A stretch of 35,580 nt of DNA from Syntrophomonadaceae bacterium (GCA_028692415.1 JAQUXM010000017.1:1-35580); one strand, 5' to 3'; shown: positions 1 through 8,147, numbered from the stretch's first letter. Numbers and translations: made by a program. The notes: a model not told the origin generated them from the sequence alone.

Positions 1-1095
1 AGCGCTTTGAACGAAAGCAAAGAAACTGCCTGGAACAAAGAGTTGAAGTTTAGTTTTCAAAAAGTAAGTACCAGAGATATGGTAATTATGACCCGGCAGC
101 TTTCTACCATGATGGCAGCAGGCTTGTCAATTTTAAGGTGTCTCAAGATATTAGGGGAACAAACCGCCAATCGCAAGTTGAAGAAGGCGATCTTAACGAT
201 TCGCGGGGATATTGAAGAAGGACAGGCGCTTTGGCAGGCCATGTCACGGCACCCCGACATTTTTTCCGATGTGTATATAAGCATGGTGCGGGCGGGTGAA
301 CTGGGCGGGATTTTGGAAACCGTGCTGGACAGGTTGGGTGACCACTTGGAAAGGGAACAGGAGATTAGCGCCAAGATAAAGTCGGCTTCCATCTATCCCG
401 CAATTATCACGGTATTTGCGGTACTGGTGGTTTTTTTTATCATTACCTTTGTTATGCCAACCTTTGTGAACATGTTCAAATCATCAGGCGTCGAGATTCC
501 CTTACCGACCAGAATACTTTTGGCTTGCGGTCTTTTCTTGAAAAAGAGCTGGTTATTTATTCTGGCGGGAATTTTTTTGCTTAGTTTTATTTTTAAAAAA
601 TGGGGTCAAACCAGTTCGGGAAGGTTAATTTTGGATAGCCTTTACTTGCGTATACCGGTTTTGGGCAAGACCATATCCCGCATCACGGTAGCTCGTTTTG
701 CTCGTACCATGGGTACGCTGGTGCGCTCAGGCATTCCCATCTTGCAGTGTCTGGAAGCGGTTGAGGACGTGGTCGGCAATGCGGTGATAAAAAGGGCCAT
801 ACGCAAAGCCCGGGCCAGTATCAGTGAAGGGGATTCCATCACGGCCCCGCTGGAGGAAACCGGGGTATTTGAACCGATGGTAACCCAGATGATAGCGGTG
901 GGGGAGGAAACCGGTTCGCTCGATGAGATGCTGGTCCGGATGTCCGAATATTTTGAACGGGAAGTAATCTATATGGTAGATGCCCTGATGGCTGTAGTGG
1001 AACCCCTGATGATTCTTATGGTGGCATTACTGGTAGGAGGGGTTGTGGTTGCCACTTTGCTGCCGATTTTTGAAATAATGAATGTGGTTGCTTAA
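1..1095 (+). CDS. pilC: Type IV pilus inner-membrane platform protein PilC (type II secretion F family), 5' end outside window
   Basis: This is the polytopic membrane platform on which the pilus assembly ATPase acts. Two T2SSF repeats are visible, at about residues 24-147 and 225-348 counted from the TTG at position 7, each followed by hydrophobic helices (for example around residues 130-150, and a last one near 335-358). The frame is open from position 1. Family members have about 40 more N-terminal residues before the motif corresponding to FSFQKVSTRDMVIMTRQL, so the TTG at 7 is probably an internal leucine codon and the true start lies upstream of the window. The gene comes directly before the pilin cluster, and the assembly ATPase genes would be expected further upstream. 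Identity is secure; only the 5' end is missing. Confidence 0.95.
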   Translation, partial: SALNESKETAWNKELKFSFQKVSTRDMVIMTRQLSTMMAAGLSILRCLKILGEQTANRKLKKAILTIRGDIEEGQALWQAMSRHPDIFSDVYISMVRAGELGGILETVLDRLGDHLEREQEISAKIKSASIYPAIITVFAVLVVFFIITFVMPTFVNMFKSSGVEIPLPTRILLACGLFLKKSWLFILAGIFLLSFIFKKWGQTSSGRLILDSLYLRIPVLGKTISRITVARFARTMGTLVRSGIPILQCLEAVEDVVGNAVIKRAIRKARASISEGDSITAPLEETGVFEPMVTQMIAVGEETGSLDEMLVRMSEYFEREVIYMVDALMAVVEPLMILMVALLVGGVVVATLLPIFEIMNVVA

Positions 1096-1280
1096 AAATT
1101 AGAACTTTTTAGAATGTAATAGGCAATTTTCGAAATATTTAATATATAATATTTAGTAGCAATGATATATACACACAGTTATACAACTTCTCCTAAAATT
1201 ATTTGAGGAGGGATTCGATTATTAATAAATTTTTATTAGAAAAATATCAACTATTATTAATATATTAGGGAGGTATATTA
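1096..1280 (+). promoter_or_regulatory. AT-rich leader upstream of the major pilin gene
   Basis: This 185-base gap is much more AT-rich than the flanking genes. It holds a TATAAT hexamer at 1145-1150 that could be a -10 box, but no convincing -35 lies 16-18 bases upstream. A strong Shine-Dalgarno-like GAGGAGGG at 1205-1212 is followed only by ATT codons. The real pilin ribosome binding site is AGGGAGGT at 1267-1274. A separate pilin promoter here is plausible, because a hairpin terminator follows the pilin gene, but it is not proven. Confidence 0.3.
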
Positions 1281-1667
1281 ATGCTGGTAAAGCTTAGAAA
1301 ATCAGTGCAGAGAAAAAACGGTGAGCAAGGATTTACACTGGTGGAACTAATCGTTGTTATGGCTATTCTGGCCCTGCTGGCAGCTCTGGCGGTACCAAAG
1401 TTTGGTAACATACTGAGTGACTCCAAGACCAAGGCGCACAATGCGAATGTAGACATGATTGAATCAGCCGTAGAAGTGTGTTATGCCAGTGGAGATTTTA
1501 CTACGGCAGAGCTTAATGGTTCTACTGATTTGATGGCAACTCTTGAAACCGGAGGTTATTTGAAAGATAAGGATATTGACGATCCTAGAGATAGTACAAA
1601 AAAATACAAAGTTGTGGCAACTGAAAGCAATAACAAGCTCTCTGTTATTACAGTATCCACAGAATAA
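1281..1667 (+). CDS. Type IV major pilin-like prepilin
   Basis: This is a 128-residue prepilin. The N-terminal leader of 17 residues ends in Gly17. Processing by the prepilin peptidase would give mature Phe18, and Glu22 sits at position +5 as in the consensus G/FTLVE. A continuous hydrophobic helix follows (about residues 18-42), then a short soluble head that keeps only one cysteine (Cys50), so no disulphide-bounded D-loop is expected. AGGGAGGT lies 6 bases before the ATG. A hairpin terminator follows the stop codon, so this gene may be made at a higher level than the minor pilins downstream, as usual for a major pilin. It could also be a pseudopilin; abundance would decide. Confidence 0.9.
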   Translation: MLVKLRKSVQRKNGEQGFTLVELIVVMAILALLAALAVPKFGNILSDSKTKAHNANVDMIESAVEVCYASGDFTTAELNGSTDLMATLETGGYLKDKDIDDPRDSTKKYKVVATESNNKLSVITVSTE

Positions 1668-1742
1668 CAATTCTCAGTGAAACAAAACACAACTTGATGA
1701 AATTATGTTTGCATTTATAAAATAGCTTATAGACTTGTAAAT

Positions 1743-1797
1743 AGCCCGGAGACATCGGCAATATTGAGAAAGATGTTATTATCCGGGCTGATGTTTT
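1743..1797 (+). terminator. Hairpin terminator after the pilin gene
   Basis: An 8-bp perfect stem (AGCCCGGA 1743-1750, TCCGGGCT 1782-1789) encloses a 31-base loop. The loop has a second short pairing, GACATC 1751-1756 with GATGTT 1772-1777. A short U-rich tail (ATGTTTTTATT) follows. It lies between the pilin stop and the pilV-like start, so it may limit read-through into the minor pilins. The loop is longer than in most intrinsic terminators, so a regulatory RNA role remains possible. Confidence 0.55.
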
Positions 1798-1833
1798 TAT
1801 TAAGGTTCAGATAAGGTTGGGAGATAAACCAAG

Positions 1834-2262
1834 ATGAAGCTAATGCTTAGGGACCGGCGCTTGGAAGCGGAACCGGAACAAGGCACTACCCTTTTGGAAG
1901 TACTGGTGGCCCTGGCTATGCTGGCGGTTTTGACCACTACGGTGCTGGCTATTTTTTCACCCACCGCTTTATGGATCAGCAAGGCTAGAAATGAGACCAC
2001 AGCGGCAAACTATGCCGCTGCCCTGCTGGAAGACTTGCGGGACAAACGCAGCCTGCTGCAAGCTGTTAACGACATTGCTCCCGAAGATTTGGGCCTTGCC
2101 CAGCCATACAAACCAGCCCTCCCGGCCGGCATCAATGCCCGTATTGACATGGAAGTGATGGCAGGGTACGGCGGCTTGTACAAAGTCGAGGTTTCTGTTA
2201 ACTGGAGCGAAGGAAGCGAGCAGCGCGAGGTCAAAATGACAACACTGATGAGGAGAGTTTAG
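1834..2262 (+). CDS. PilV-like minor prepilin
   Basis: A 142-residue prepilin with a 17-residue leader ending Gly17, then TTLLEVLVALAML with Glu at +5, the class III signal read by the prepilin peptidase. The long N-terminal helix and short beta-rich head resemble PilV/GspI minor pilins, which form the priming complex at the pilus tip. GGGAGA at 1819-1824 serves as ribosome binding site. It is followed after nine bases by the next prepilin gene. The assignment to the PilV type rests on the TLLEVLVALA motif and the gene order; sequence in the head is not diagnostic. Confidence 0.85.
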   Translation: MKLMLRDRRLEAEPEQGTTLLEVLVALAMLAVLTTTVLAIFSPTALWISKARNETTAANYAAALLEDLRDKRSLLQAVNDIAPEDLGLAQPYKPALPAGINARIDMEVMAGYGGLYKVEVSVNWSEGSEQREVKMTTLMRRV

Positions 2263-2271
2263 GGGGCAATC

Positions 2272-3768
2272 TTGAATCCTGCAGGCAATGATAAAGGCAC
2301 AACGCTCCTGGAAATATTAATAGCCCTGGCTTTGGTGTCCATGGTGGCAAGCGGACTGTTTGCCGTCTACTGGGCAGGCAATAACGCATTTGAAAGGCAG
2401 TCGGCCAGTTCCGATGCCCAGTATAGTGCCCGCACCGCCATGCAGTGGATAGTCCGCGATATAATGGGATCATTAAAAAGCGAGGGCAGCCCGGCCTTGA
2501 ATAGTGATAGTTTAACGCTGCATATTCCGGTGGCGGGAGCGGAAGATCCGCAAGAGGTAGCTTATTTTCTCAATGGCAGCAATCTGCGGCGGGATAACGT
2601 GGCAGTAATGAATAACATTATTTATTTAAATTTCCAAAGAAATGAAGGAAGCGAGTTAATCAAGGTAACCATAGAAGCCAGGATCAACCAGCAGAGTTAC
2701 CGTCTGGTAAGCACCGCTACACCGAGGATTTCCAATGCATCCGGCAACAACGGAGGCAATAATGGCGGCAACGGTGGCAACGAAGGCAACAACAACTGGA
2801 CCATCGGAGATGATGGATATGATGGGGATGACCAGTTTATTCTAACCGGGGGACCTGGAGGAGGCCTTTATGTATCCAACGACCAGGGTCAAACCTGGGA
2901 GTTCCATGAGTTTACCGGTTTACTGCTCAGCGATTTTGTTAATATGCATGATTTAGTCTGGAATGGCCAAGAACTGGTTTCGGTAGGGGAAGGATTGCTT
3001 TTGGGCCGAATCGGCAACTCAGCCAATGGCAGTGATTGGGATGATGCCTTGCCGGATGGGCTGGGGGATGCAGTCTTGTGGGCCACCATGTCATCTTTTA
3101 ATGGTGTAGCCTGGGGGGACGGGCTTTATGTTGCAGTGGGGAGCACCCATACCGGTAAAGGAAGAATCTTTACTTCTACGGACGGAAGCAATTGGAGCCA
3201 GCAGGAGCCGCCGGGAACCCCCTGGTGGAATCCCCTGAATGCTTTCACGGCTTCTTTTAACGGCGTGGCCCGGGGCTCCAACCGTTTTGTTGCGGTTGGT
3301 GATGATGGGAGCATTTATGCGGCAACGAATGGTACTACCTGGACCCAGCACAACTCCCAAACCGCCTCTGATCTCAATGCGGTAGCCTGGAGCGAAACAG
3401 CGGACGCTTATATTGCGGTTGGTCAAAATGGTACAATCGTGAGTTCTCACGCTGGTACCAGCTGGAAGGTTGAGGACTCCGGGGTTGTTGAGGCGCTCAA
3501 CCAGGCGGTCTGGAGCCGGGATAAATTTGTGGCGGTGGGTGATTCAGGAACCATTGTGACTTCCGGTGACGGTGAAAGCTGGAATAAGGTTGAGCTTCCC
3601 AATACCATTGCGGAAAATGTGAGGAATGCTGATATTATAGATTTATCGAGCTGCCAGGGCGTACTGGTAGCTGTTGTTGACCCGGAAGTAAAGGTTGACG
3701 GGAAAAACGTGCTTCTACAATCCAATGACGGTGGAGTCACCTGGATACAAAAGACCGTCGATGATTAA
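2272..3768 (+). CDS. PilW-like minor prepilin fused to a BNR/Ycf48-type beta-propeller
   Basis: The protein has 498 residues, starting at a TTG nine bases after the previous stop with AGGGGG just upstream. Residues 1-9 are the leader, cleaved after Gly9, with Glu14 at +5. Residues 10-150 look like a PilW/GspJ head. A Gly/Asn linker at about 155-185 then joins a C-terminal region of about 310 residues. That region contains at least six repeats of the type VAVGxxGxIxxSxDGxxW (for example around FVAVGDDGSIYAATNGTTW and FVAVGDSGTIVTSGDGESW). Such Asp-box/BNR repeats fold into beta-propellers, as in sialidases and the photosystem II factor Ycf48. The propeller would be carried on the pilus surface, most likely at the tip, so an adhesin or ligand-binding role is inferred. 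No catalytic sialidase residues can be assigned. Confidence 0.85.
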   Translation: MNPAGNDKGTTLLEILIALALVSMVASGLFAVYWAGNNAFERQSASSDAQYSARTAMQWIVRDIMGSLKSEGSPALNSDSLTLHIPVAGAEDPQEVAYFLNGSNLRRDNVAVMNNIIYLNFQRNEGSELIKVTIEARINQQSYRLVSTATPRISNASGNNGGNNGGNGGNEGNNNWTIGDDGYDGDDQFILTGGPGGGLYVSNDQGQTWEFHEFTGLLLSDFVNMHDLVWNGQELVSVGEGLLLGRIGNSANGSDWDDALPDGLGDAVLWATMSSFNGVAWGDGLYVAVGSTHTGKGRIFTSTDGSNWSQQEPPGTPWWNPLNAFTASFNGVARGSNRFVAVGDDGSIYAATNGTTWTQHNSQTASDLNAVAWSETADAYIAVGQNGTIVSSHAGTSWKVEDSGVVEALNQAVWSRDKFVAVGDSGTIVTSGDGESWNKVELPNTIAENVRNADIIDLSSCQGVLVAVVDPEVKVDGKNVLLQSNDGGVTWIQKTVDD

Positions 3769-3775
3769 GCTCTGA

Positions 3776-3853
3776 ACTTTCGCAGTTGACCGGTTATTGC
3801 GGCAAAGAAAAGAATACTTTGCAATACTGTCATTGCTATGAAACTAGTGTGCT
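3776..3853 (+). repeat. Leader module of the family 1 repeat (first copy)
   Basis: This stretch starts with AACTTTCGCAGTTGACC and ends with a unit TGTCATTGCTATGAAACTAG. A related stretch at 8148-8213 follows the last pil gene, where the second unit is amplified. It directly precedes the inverted-repeat element at 3854. No gene is visible in it. Confidence 0.6.
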
Positions 3854-4100
3854 TGTCATTGCGAGGAGCGCAGCGACGCGGCAATCTTCCCCGGTAATTG
3901 ATTAGGTAAATGAAAAACGGTCTGACGCTTTTCGTTTATCGTGGCGGGTTATTACCCGTGATAATTGCGCGCGTAGCGAAGCAATCTATAAACAATTTTA
4001 TAAATCTTCCCAGTCTTAATTAAAAACCGTCCAATTTGTTTGTTATAGGCTGCATATAGAAAGTAAGATTGCCGCGTCGCTTACGCTCCTCGCAATGACA
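3854..4100. repeat. Family 1 repeat, complete copy with 35-bp inverted ends (MITE-like)
   Basis: The left arm 3854-3888 begins TGTCATTGCGAGGAGCG. The right arm 4065-4100 is its reverse complement except for a one-base indel and one change. The core holds GGCGGGTTATTACCCGTGAT and a run ending in AGCGAAGCAATCTA. The same core and arm recur at 8294-8476 (same orientation) and 15730-15842 (opposite orientation). No transposase frame is inside. This arm sequence looks like a type of repeat spread through many bacterial genomes; I classify it as a non-autonomous mobile or REP-like element. Confidence 0.8.
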
Positions 4101-4155
4101 TTTCAGCAGCTACCGTACTGTATCGTATTATAATTCAACTTCGAATGTTGAGTTA

Positions 4156-4297
4156 AGCTATAACGAGGCGAAAAGATGTCCAACGTTTCTTTAAGCCGTG
4201 CAGGTTTTAAAAACAAAACAGGCGTCGGGTTCTAATTCCCTCGCCTCGTTGCAGCGATGTGGAAGAAGCTGCTCCGCAGTTTCTTCCGATGCTTAAA
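4156..4297 (+). ncRNA. Structured element family 2, copy A, before the pilX-like gene
   Basis: This is a 142-base element. Outer arms AACGAGGCG (4162-4170) and CGCCTCGTT (4242-4250) pair. Inside are short hairpins ACG/CGT, GTTTT/AAAAC and GGG/CCC. After the outer stem comes a 12-bp hairpin with triloop (4261-4287) and the conserved tail GATGCTTAAA. The downstream gene's ribosome binding site starts 8 bases after the tail. Copies B-E share this plan with compensating changes in the arms. It may be an RNA element or a mobile repeat; function unknown. Confidence 0.6.
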
Positions 4298-4318
4298 AGC
4301 GATAAAAGGAGTTTACCG

Positions 4319-4879
4319 GTGGAAGACAAAAAAGTACCCCTTGATGAAGACGGAAACCTGATGTTAATGGTTTTAATGATTTTTTTGGTCTTAAGTGTTT
4401 TGGGTACAAGCGTAATCAGTTTAGCAAGCATGGAAAACAAGATCAGCCATTATGCGGTAAATGCCCAGCAAGCCCAGCAAGCAGCTGATGCGGGAGCGGA
4501 GTGGGCGATAGAACAAATATGGAATCGAGGTTTGCCAGAAATATTTGAAGAAGAGTTGGAAATTGGAGAAGGTATAAATGTACAAGTAAAGGTTACGGCC
4601 AGAGAAGCTGTTGAAATAAATCAAGGCAACGGCAACGGCAACGGTAATGGCAACGGTAATGGCAATGGCAATGGCAATGGTAACGGTAACGGTAATGGCA
4701 ACGGAAACAATGGCAATGATGCTCCCTTGGATAGTATTGAATGCCGGTATCAATTTACGGTGCAGTCAGATTATCAGGGCGCCAGGAAGGAGCTTGCAGT
4801 TGAGGTTGTCTACTTATATTCCGGGAGTAATCCTCTTCATTATGATCAGGTGGCGATAGAGGCCTATACATATAATTAA
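4319..4879 (+). CDS. PilX-like pilus assembly protein with a Gly-Asn repeat tract
   Basis: The product has 186 residues from a GTG at 4319 with AAGGAG at 4306-4311. An upstream in-frame start at 4259 lies inside repeat copy A and has no ribosome binding site, so I reject it. The N-terminus has a charged stretch, then DEDGNLMLMVLMIFLVLSVL, a single membrane helix, then a helix rich in Ala/Gln (about 40-65), as in PilX N-terminal domains. A tract of 14 Gly-Asn pairs (4625-4708) sits at about residues 103-130, followed by a beta-rich tail. No clear prepilin cleavage site of the G/F type is present. It probably belongs to the minor pilin priming complex with the two preceding gene products. Confidence 0.75.
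   Translation: MEDKKVPLDEDGNLMLMVLMIFLVLSVLGTSVISLASMENKISHYAVNAQQAQQAADAGAEWAIEQIWNRGLPEIFEEELEIGEGINVQVKVTAREAVEINQGNGNGNGNGNGNGNGNGNGNGNGNGNGNNGNDAPLDSIECRYQFTVQSDYQGARKELAVEVVYLYSGSNPLHYDQVAIEAYTYN
4625..4717 (+). repeat. Hexanucleotide GGNAAY tract coding for (Gly-Asn)14
   Basis: Fourteen in-frame hexamers of the form GGC/GGT/GGA + AAC/AAT, then AAT GGC AAT. Third-position variation shows the tract is not a fresh slippage product. Gain or loss of whole units would keep the reading frame and change only linker length. It matches in composition the Gly/Asn linker of the propeller-bearing prepilin at 2272. Confidence 0.9.
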
Positions 4880-4958
4880 GTGCGAAAAAAGGATAAACGC
4901 TTTCAAAAATTAGAGTGAATTTATTGGACTTTTAACATGAATGATGGGATAAGTTTTT

Positions 4959-5702
4959 ATGATGAACTATCTTCTGGTGGGAGGTTTCTCACTATTAATA
5001 GGTTCCTTCCTTAATGTACTGGTTTTTCGTCTCCTGCAGCGGGAATCGATTATTGTCCCGAGGAGTTATTGCCCGTTATGTGGACAGACCTTAAAAGCTG
5101 CCGATCTTATTCCGCTGCTAAGCTATATCCTGCTGGGAGGCCGATGCCGCTACTGTAAGGGGAAAATCAAGATCCAATATCCCCTGGTTGAATCTCTTAC
5201 GATGCTCTTATCCATGCTGATTTATAGTAAGTGGGGCCTCTCGTTTCACTTTATTGAAGGCTGTATCTTTACTGCGCTGTTAATCACAGCGAGCTTTACT
5301 GACCTGAATGAGGGTATTATCCCGGACCGCTTGACTTACCCGGGTATTATCAGCGGTTGCCTTTTAGCCTGCTTTTCCGCAGGCATAGGCAATGCAATCC
5401 TGGGAGCCGCAGTTTTTGGCGGTTTTTTTCTTATCATAGCCAGTGTGTTTCAGGGTGGTATGGGTGGCGGAGATATTAAACTGGCAGCTCTGATTGGGGT
5501 CTATACTGGCCTGCAGGGAGCCATAATGGTTTTTATATTATCATCCTTGCTGGCTGGTCTCTGGGTATTACCGCTCTGCTTGCAGGGCCAAGCAAGCCGT
5601 AAGACGAAGATTAAGCTAGGACCGTTTCTGGCGATTGCTGCCTGGGTGGTGTGGATGTATGGGAACGAAATGATGCTGGCTTATTTGCGCTGGCTGGCTT
5701 AG
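4959..5702 (+). CDS. pilD: Prepilin peptidase / N-methyltransferase (PilD/ComC type)
   Basis: This inner-membrane aspartic protease cuts the leader from the prepilins encoded just upstream and methylates the new N-terminus. The 247 residues include the zinc-binding pair CPLC (38-41) and CRYC (63-66) of the methyltransferase half, and the catalytic aspartates Asp115 in TDLNEG and Asp172 in GGGDIK. About seven or eight hydrophobic helices are visible. Two adjacent ATG codons at 4959 and 4962 are possible starts; the upstream GGGATAAG is a weak ribosome binding site. Context inside a pil cluster makes the assignment firm. Confidence 0.95.
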   Translation: MMNYLLVGGFSLLIGSFLNVLVFRLLQRESIIVPRSYCPLCGQTLKAADLIPLLSYILLGGRCRYCKGKIKIQYPLVESLTMLLSMLIYSKWGLSFHFIEGCIFTALLITASFTDLNEGIIPDRLTYPGIISGCLLACFSAGIGNAILGAAVFGGFFLIIASVFQGGMGGGDIKLAALIGVYTGLQGAIMVFILSSLLAGLWVLPLCLQGQASRKTKIKLGPFLAIAAWVVWMYGNEMMLAYLRWLA

Positions 5703-5839
5703 TGCAAAGGGCAAGGCGGTTATAAGTGATAATTACGCAGCAGGATTTTAACGTTTGGGAGTTGAACAAATAAGAATTAAGGTTAAGCTTTTTGTGGTTA
5801 GTTTTAAATTTAGGCCTGGGGAGATTTGGGGGAGTAGTT

Positions 5840-6835
5840 GTGTTTAAGCGGGCAGCCGATCTGGGGTTGGATATAGGCAGCAAAAAAACCAAGCTGGCCA
5901 AGGTGAAACGCAAGGGTCTTGAATGGCAATTGGTCAAATATGGATGCATCGATACTCCGGCAGGTTTGGTGGAAGCCGGAAACATTTCTGAGCCCGAAAA
6001 AGTTGGAGCCGGGCTGGCTGGTCTGGTAAAAAGCATGGGCCTGGAAGGACAGCGGGTAGTATCGGCTGTTTCAGGGCAACAAGTCTATATTCGGAATCTG
6101 GTGCTGCCTCGGATGAGCCGGGTTGAGAGCAGGGAAGCGGCTATTTATCAGGCTGTCACTTTTCTTCCTATTCCCATCGAAGAAGCGGCTATTGATGTTT
6201 TCCCTTTGCGAGATTTTGAGGATGAAGATGGCAAGAAAAGCGAATTGTTTTTCGTAGCGGTACCTCGCCTGCAGGTGGACAACCTGGACCTGGCCTGCCA
6301 TACCGCCGGGCTCAGACTAGTGGCGGTAGAAATTGAGCCGCTGGCGATTAATCGTATTATGCTGCCCGAATATGCTTCCGGCGTCCGGGCATTACTCCAA
6401 ATAGGGGCCTCGCGCTGTTATTTCTCAGTATTCAGCGGGCATACCCTGCTGTTTTACCGCACCTTATCTTCCTTTTACCAGAATATTAGCTTCATTATCG
6501 GTGAAGAGAATATGGATTTTGAAAGCCTTAAAAATATACAGGAAGGGCAATTCAGATACATTGTCAGAGACCTGATTTCCGAGGTCAACCGTTCAGTTGA
6601 GTATTTTAATATTCAACACCATCCACAAAAATTGGAGAGGCTTTGGTTATGCGGAGGGGGGACCGGCTTAAAAGGCCTGGATACGGCACTGGCAGCGGAA
6701 ATATCCTGTGAGGTTCAGGTTGCCGATTTCCTTCCCCGTTTCATTCTGCCGGCTGATATGGATGACCGGGCCAAACGGGAAATAAATTATGACCTTCCGG
6801 TTGCCTTGGGTCTGTCGGCTAGAGAGGTGATATAA
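5840..6835 (+). CDS. pilM: Type IV pilus assembly actin-like protein PilM
   Basis: This is a cytoplasmic actin/FtsA-like ATPase that forms the alignment complex with PilN and PilO. The start is a GTG at 5840 with GGGGGAG at 5828-5834, giving 331 residues. A longer in-frame start at 5792 has no ribosome binding site. The first phosphate-binding loop is LGLDIGSKKTKLAKV. The second part has LWLCGGGTGLKGLDTAL near residue 275, the adenosine motif of the family. The stop overlaps the pilN ATG by one base, so the two are translationally coupled. Confidence 0.92.
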   Translation: MFKRAADLGLDIGSKKTKLAKVKRKGLEWQLVKYGCIDTPAGLVEAGNISEPEKVGAGLAGLVKSMGLEGQRVVSAVSGQQVYIRNLVLPRMSRVESREAAIYQAVTFLPIPIEEAAIDVFPLRDFEDEDGKKSELFFVAVPRLQVDNLDLACHTAGLRLVAVEIEPLAINRIMLPEYASGVRALLQIGASRCYFSVFSGHTLLFYRTLSSFYQNISFIIGEENMDFESLKNIQEGQFRYIVRDLISEVNRSVEYFNIQHHPQKLERLWLCGGGTGLKGLDTALAAEISCEVQVADFLPRFILPADMDDRAKREINYDLPVALGLSAREVI

Positions 6836-7386
6836 TGGATTCTGCAAAACCCATCTATATCAATTTACTGATTCGGGAGCAGCAGCAAAAAAGGCGAATT
6901 CCGGCCTCCTTGATGGCTTGCCTGCTATTAGCGGTTTTGGGGATTGGGCTGGGCTGCTGGCATGGATATATGCAGGATGAACTGCGGTCTTTGCAGGCTG
7001 AAAATGCTGAATTGCAGGCGGAACTGGGCCAATTTAAAGAAGAGCAGCTTGAACTCCAGTCTTATCAGGATTTACGCAGCCAGATAGAGAGCAAGGAAGC
7101 AAGGGTAAGTGAGGTAAGCGAGGCAAAAATCAACTGTGTAGAGGTTTATGAAGAGATAGAGCAGGCGCTTCCCCGTGGCCTGGTGCTAATAGGCATAGAA
7201 ATAAACAAGGAAAAGGTGATGATGAACGGTTATGCGGTTGATTACGAAGATCTTGCCGCGGCATTGTCAGGTTTAAGGAAAAGTCCTTTGCTGCACAATG
7301 TCATGCTGCTCTCATCCAATATCGATAAAGACAGCGGAGAAGTATTGTTCAAGGTGGAAATGAGATGGGAGGCCGGCAAAGAATGA
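6835..7386 (+). CDS. pilN: Type IV pilus alignment-complex protein PilN
   Basis: A 183-residue bitopic membrane protein. The short cytoplasmic N-terminus contains YINLL (residues 8-12), the known PilM-docking motif of PilN. A membrane helix follows (about 24-42), then a coiled coil (about 45-95), then a ferredoxin-like periplasmic-type domain. It overlaps pilM by one base and its stop overlaps the pilO start (ATGA-type), so the three are likely made in fixed ratio. Confidence 0.9.
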   Translation: MDSAKPIYINLLIREQQQKRRIPASLMACLLLAVLGIGLGCWHGYMQDELRSLQAENAELQAELGQFKEEQLELQSYQDLRSQIESKEARVSEVSEAKINCVEVYEEIEQALPRGLVLIGIEINKEKVMMNGYAVDYEDLAAALSGLRKSPLLHNVMLLSSNIDKDSGEVLFKVEMRWEAGKE

Positions 7387-8141
7387 TGCTTTCCAGGCGA
7401 GAAAAAATACTGCTCACACTTCTGCTTATATTAGGATTGGCGATTTCCTATAATTACCTGGTCTACCAACCAGGTCAAATTGCCAGGAAGCACTTGATTC
7501 AGGAAAACGGTGTTTTAATAAGCTTAATTGAAAGAGGTACCAGCGCCAAAGCCCAAAACCTGGATATAAACCAGGAAAAGACCAGAATAGTTAAAGCAGG
7601 CAATGAACTTATGCTTCAGATTCCAAGCTCGGCCAGGGTGCCCGAAACCGTAGCTTTTTTAAAAAGAACCGCACGGGATACCCATGTGAATTTGCAGAGT
7701 ATAAATTACGCAATTAATAAGAGCAAGACCGGCATGAATAAAAATGCTAAAGCAAACAAGGATATTTTAGAAAAGGTGCAGGTTCTGGATTATAATATCA
7801 CGATTCAGGGGGGATATAATAATCTGCTGGCCTTTCTTTTAAAATTTGAAAATGCCCCCCGTCTTTATACGATAAACAATTGCCGGATGATCGCAAATGC
7901 CCAAAAGTTTGATGAAGCCGCGATCAGCGAGGTCCTAACTTCGTTAATTGAGGACCCGGAAGCGGCTCCAGTGCCTGTGCCTTTGCCCATTATGCCTAAA
8001 GGTTCAGCTATTTATGATGGTAATAGTATTCAGCTTAATTTGAAGTTTTCCGCTTATTATGAAGAAGAGACGATTCCCGGCTTGAACGCCGGGGAAGAGG
8101 AAGTGCCGGCCGCTTCCGGAAAGATAAACCCATTTCTGTAA
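7383..8141 (+). CDS. pilO: Type IV pilus alignment-complex protein PilO
   Basis: The start is the ATG at 7383, with GGGAGG at 7367-7372; it overlaps the pilN stop. The 252 residues hold one N-terminal membrane helix (about 8-26), a coiled coil (about 35-75) and a C-terminal PilO-like alpha/beta fold with a Pro-rich insertion (VPVPLPIMP). PilO pairs with PilN. The cluster ends here: no pilP or pilQ follows, which fits a cell that needs no outer-membrane secretin. Confidence 0.85.
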   Translation: MMLSRREKILLTLLLILGLAISYNYLVYQPGQIARKHLIQENGVLISLIERGTSAKAQNLDINQEKTRIVKAGNELMLQIPSSARVPETVAFLKRTARDTHVNLQSINYAINKSKTGMNKNAKANKDILEKVQVLDYNITIQGGYNNLLAFLLKFENAPRLYTINNCRMIANAQKFDEAAISEVLTSLIEDPEAAPVPVPLPIMPKGSAIYDGNSIQLNLKFSAYYEEETIPGLNAGEEEVPAASGKINPFL

Positions 8142-8147
8142 ATAACT

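Noticed and set aside
4156-4297. Family 2 element as an integron attC site (palindromic AAC...GTT arms)
   Set aside because: The bases beyond the arms (CTATAAC and GTTGCAG) do not fit the RYYYAAC and GTTRRRY core sites, and the genes between copies are ordinary operon genes, not cassettes.
4421-4753. 110-codon minus-strand ORF with Ile-Ala-Val repeats
   Set aside because: It is the antisense shadow of the Gly-Asn hexamer tract.
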